Part shown: in pieces, positions 6,022 through 7,733 of the stretch
Position numbering within the stretch: the stretch's first letter is position 1
How the letters are laid out: every line of letters starts with the position of its first letter
NCBI GenBank assembly: GCA_021199825.1
Contig: JAJQHI010000246.1
Coordinates: forward strand, 1 to 7,733
Length of the DNA: 7,733 nt
Source: Bacillota bacterium
GTDB lineage: Bacteria; Bacillota; Clostridia; Oscillospirales; CAG-272
Reading direction: 5' to 3'
Position numbers and translations under genes: made by a program
The notes under the pieces: model-generated
Databases searched by the model: none
The model's input: only the letters and a program-made list of their open reading frames with translations
What the model was told of the DNA's origin: nothing

Positions 6022-6069
6022 TTGTCATAAAACTCCGCTTCCCCTCATATGCATATACAAAAACCTTCA

Positions 6070-6076
6070 GAGGTGA
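6070..6076 (+). promoter_or_regulatory. Ribosome binding site for the carboxypeptidase start at 6082
   Basis: GAGGTGA lies 5 nt upstream of ATG 6082. The alternative in-frame ATG at 6049 follows CTTCCCCTCAT, with no purine-rich site, and would put 11 extra residues before a normal signal peptide. Confidence 0.7.
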
Positions 6077-6081
6077 CGTGT

Positions 6082-7239
6082 ATGTGCAAAAAACAAATAT
6101 CCCTTTTACTTTGTGCGCTTCTTTTGATTATCCCGTTTTTGATTTGTCCCGTCCGCGTGTCGTCGGCGGAGCTTGACATTGACGCGAAAAGCTGCATTCT
6201 CATGGAGATGACGACAGGCACCGTTTTATATGAATATAACGCCGATGAGGCACTGCCTCCCGCGTCGGTGACAAAAATAATGACGATTTTAATCGTCATG
6301 GACGCGATTGACTCAGGTGTTATATCCTCCGATGATATTGTCACGGTAAGCTCGTATGCCGCCTCCATGGGTGGCTCGCAGGTTTATCTTGAGGAGGGCG
6401 AGGAGATGAGCGTCGGCGAGCTTTTGAAATGCGTGATTATCGCCTCCGCGAATGACGCCGCCGTCGCGCTTGCCGAATATGTGTCGGGCAGCGAGAGCGC
6501 TTTTGTCGAGCGCATGAACGAGAGAGCCGCGGAGCTTGGCATGACAAATACACATTTCGTGAACACTAACGGGCTTGACGACGCACCCGACGCTGAGGAG
6601 CATCTGACCTCCGCACGTGATATTGCCATTATGTCGTGCGAGCTCATGACAAAGCACCCTGAGGTGACCGAATATACAACCGTTTGGATGGACACAATCA
6701 GAAACGGTGAGTTTGGGCTCACCAACACAAACAGGCTCATAAGATTTTACCGCGGCGCGACGGGTCTGAAGACCGGCTCAACCTCAAAGGCGGGCTTCTG
6801 CATCTCAGCAACCGCTGAGCGCGACGGTATGCAGCTGGTCGCCGTCATAATGGGAGCGGCCACACGGGACAGCAGAAACGAAGCCGCCAAAACGCTTCTT
6901 GACTACGGCTACGCTTACTTTGCCCTTTATACCTCCGGGGAGGGGGAGGGCGACCCCGTCCCTGTCACGGGCGGAAAATGTGACGCCGTCGGCACATATT
7001 ACGAATCCTTTTCGTGCGTTCTCGCAAAAGGGAAGGACTCGGAGGTTACAAAGACGATAACGCTTGAGAAAAGCGTGTCCGCTCCCGTATCTGCGGGGGA
7101 TACGGTCGGCGAGGTGACATACACGCTTGATGGGGAGGTTATAGGAAGCGTGCCCATTACTGCCGCAGAGGACGTTTTGCGAATCGGCTACCTTGATATA
7201 ATATACAGAATGCTACTCTCGCTTATCGGTACGAATTGA
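6082..7239 (+). CDS. D-alanyl-D-alanine carboxypeptidase (peptidase S11, DacF/PBP5 type)
   Basis: The 385-residue product is a low-molecular-weight penicillin-binding protein. It has a signal peptide (MCKK, hydrophobic core at about 6-22, likely cleavage after VSSA at 26-29). All three active-site motifs are present: S62-V-T-K65 in ASVTKIMT, S122-A-N124 in IASANDAA, and K230-T-G232 in GLKTGSTSKAGF. The segment FVNTNGLDD at 159-167 is also family-typical. Residues from about 283 to 365 form the PBP5-type C-terminal beta domain, and the last 18 or so (IGYLDIIYRMLLSLI) form an amphipathic or membrane helix that would hold the enzyme to the membrane. The enzyme removes the terminal D-Ala of peptidoglycan stem pentapeptides outside the cell, limiting cross-linking. 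Only about 64 nt separate it from the upstream terminator; a weak TTGTCA (6022-6027) may be a -35, but I see no good -10. It ends facing a convergent gene. Confidence 0.95.
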   Translation: MCKKQISLLLCALLLIIPFLICPVRVSSAELDIDAKSCILMEMTTGTVLYEYNADEALPPASVTKIMTILIVMDAIDSGVISSDDIVTVSSYAASMGGSQVYLEEGEEMSVGELLKCVIIASANDAAVALAEYVSGSESAFVERMNERAAELGMTNTHFVNTNGLDDAPDAEEHLTSARDIAIMSCELMTKHPEVTEYTTVWMDTIRNGEFGLTNTNRLIRFYRGATGLKTGSTSKAGFCISATAERDGMQLVAVIMGAATRDSRNEAAKTLLDYGYAYFALYTSGEGEGDPVPVTGGKCDAVGTYYESFSCVLAKGKDSEVTKTITLEKSVSAPVSAGDTVGEVTYTLDGEVIGSVPITAAEDVLRIGYLDIIYRMLLSLIGTN

Positions 7240-7277
7240 TTGTTCAATCAGATAAATATCCGTTCCGCACCTCCGCT

Positions 7278-7318
7278 AAAAAAATAAGCATTTAAAAGCT
7301 GTGCTTTTAAATGCTTAT
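7278..7318 (-). terminator. Strong intrinsic terminator for the minus-strand gene
   Basis: ATAAGCATTTAAAAGC (7284-7299) pairs perfectly over 16 bp with GCTTTTAAATGCTTAT (7303-7318) around a 3-nt loop. Read on the minus strand, the stem runs directly into six T residues (7283-7278). On the plus strand no such T-tract follows (CTTATCCC), so it serves mainly the UPF0210 transcript. Confidence 0.8.
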
Positions 7319-7324
7319 CTTATC

Positions 7325-7341
7325 CCAACGCGAAGCGTTGG
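7325..7341. repeat. Short perfect hairpin, middle of three
   Basis: CCAACGC (7325-7331) pairs perfectly with GCGTTGG (7335-7341) around GAA. No T-tract follows on either strand, so it is not a terminator by itself. It lies 6 nt after the hairpin at 7284-7318 and 7 nt before the one at 7349-7374. Confidence 0.55.
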
Positions 7342-7348
7342 ATTTCAC

Positions 7349-7374
7349 TTCTCTTGTGCTTCGGCACAAGAGAA
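7349..7374 (+). terminator. UUCG-capped hairpin, probable plus-strand terminator
   Basis: TTCTCTTGTGC (7349-7359) pairs perfectly over 11 bp with GCACAAGAGAA (7364-7374), capped by TTCG closed by a C-G pair, the very stable cUUCGg tetraloop on the plus strand. The tail ATTTAATTCTT is only moderately T-rich. It lies about 110 nt after the carboxypeptidase stop and right at the stop codon of the convergent gene, so it may halt plus-strand read-through. Confidence 0.5.
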
Positions 7375-7376
7375 AT

Positions 7377-7733
7377 TTAATTCTTCAAGCTCTGTATCGG
7401 AGCGGGTATGCGACCGCCGCGGCGTATAAACTTCGACGGGGAAGCCGTGTTCAGCCTCATAACGGGCGCTCTTCCCAGAAGCCCGCCGAATGAAACCTCG
7501 TCGCCGACATCCTTCCCGTATGCGGGGATAAGCCTTACCGCTGTCGTCTTTGAATTGACAACGCCTATTGACATCTCATCCGCGATAACGCCTGAAATGA
7601 CATCCGCCGGCGTGTCACCGGGAACCGCTATCATATCAAGACCGACCGAGCATACCGCCGTCATTGCCTCAAGCTTTTCGATTGTGAGCGCGCCCGACGC
7701 TGCCGCGTCAATCATGCCGGCATCCTCCGATAC
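7377..7733 (-). CDS. UPF0210 / PFL family protein (DUF711), C-terminal part
   Basis: On the minus strand the frame is open from the window edge (7733) to the TAA at 7379-7377, giving 118 residues of a protein usually near 450. An ATG at 7715 is internal: the frame is open before it and homology demands hundreds of residues upstream. The visible part matches the UPF0210 C-terminus: [38 protein letters not shown], then [35 protein letters not shown] and the terminal [17 protein letters not shown]. Structures of relatives exist and show similarity to pyruvate-formate-lyase/ribonucleotide-reductase-type barrels, but no activity is established. In many Firmicutes it follows a small ACT-domain gene; that would lie outside this window. 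It is convergent with the carboxypeptidase and terminates at the hairpin at 7278-7318. Confidence 0.9.
   Translation of the reverse strand, partial: VSEDAGMIDAAASGALTIEKLEAMTAVCSVGLDMIAVPGDTPADVISGVIADEMSIGVVNSKTTAVRLIPAYGKDVGDEVSFGGLLGRAPVMRLNTASPSKFIRRGGRIPAPIQSLKN

Noticed and set aside
6049..6051. ATG 6049 as the carboxypeptidase start
   Set aside because: No ribosome site precedes it, and the signal peptide begins at ATG 6082 behind GAGGTGA.
6022..6051. Promoter for the carboxypeptidase (TTGTCA then CATATG)
   Set aside because: The -10 matches only three of six bases at 18-nt spacing; too weak to list as a feature.
7311..7493. Short plus-strand open frame
   Set aside because: It runs through the hairpin cluster and over the antisense side of the UPF0210 gene, with no ribosome site.
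1..7733. CRISPR array, tRNA, rRNA, insertion sequence or attachment site
   Set aside because: I saw no regular spaced repeats, no cloverleaf tRNA with CCA-type end, no rRNA-like sequence, and no transposase or integrase coding.

Overview
The window looks like chromosomal DNA from an anaerobic Clostridia-class Firmicute, probably an uncultured or gut member of the Oscillospiraceae/Ruminococcaceae type. This is inferred from strong GGAGG-type ribosome sites, consensus sigma-A promoters, intrinsic terminators, one TTG start, a lipoteichoic-acid-synthase-like membrane enzyme, an S11-family D,D-carboxypeptidase and a UPF0210/PFL protein. I see no transposase, integrase, phage, toxin-antitoxin or CRISPR features. 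The region reads as housekeeping and accessory metabolism, not as a mobile island.

Layout, left to right. (1) Positions 1-686 hold the 3' three-quarters of a PflX-type radical SAM protein, cut by the window edge. (2) Positions 687-912 are non-coding. They hold a strongly structured element (688-766, predicted three-way junction), an intrinsic terminator (774-801) and an extended -10 promoter (825-852). (3) Positions 913-5330 hold four co-directional, tightly packed genes that look like one operon: an LTA-synthase-like membrane phosphotransferase, a small nitroreductase, a PfkB-family (fructokinase-like) sugar kinase and a D-lyxose/D-mannose-type ketol-isomerase. The gap after the first gene is 33 nt, and the later junctions overlap by 14 and 41 nt. 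(4) Positions 5321-5432 hold an inverted repeat directly beside a near-consensus promoter (TTGACA-17-TATACT). (5) Positions 5433-5963 encode a small lipoprotein with a DUF4430-like domain, ending in a textbook terminator. (6) Positions 6082-7239 encode a secreted, membrane-anchored D-alanyl-D-alanine carboxypeptidase. (7) Positions 7284-7374 hold three consecutive perfect hairpins between convergent genes. (8) Positions 7377-7733 on the minus strand hold the C-terminal part of a UPF0210 (PFL family, DUF711) protein.

How the genes may work together. The isomerase and kinase form a plausible two-step route: an aldose such as D-mannose or D-lyxose is isomerised to the ketose, and the ketose is phosphorylated into central metabolism. 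The LTA-synthase-like enzyme, the lipoprotein and the carboxypeptidase all act at the cell envelope. The link between the envelope enzyme and sugar metabolism within one operon is an inference from spacing only.

I did not find an obviously new multi-gene system. The best candidates for a second look are the folded intergenic element at 688-766, the isomerase-kinase pair with its long overlap, the inverted repeat beside the lipoprotein promoter, and the triple-hairpin intergenic region at 7284-7374.
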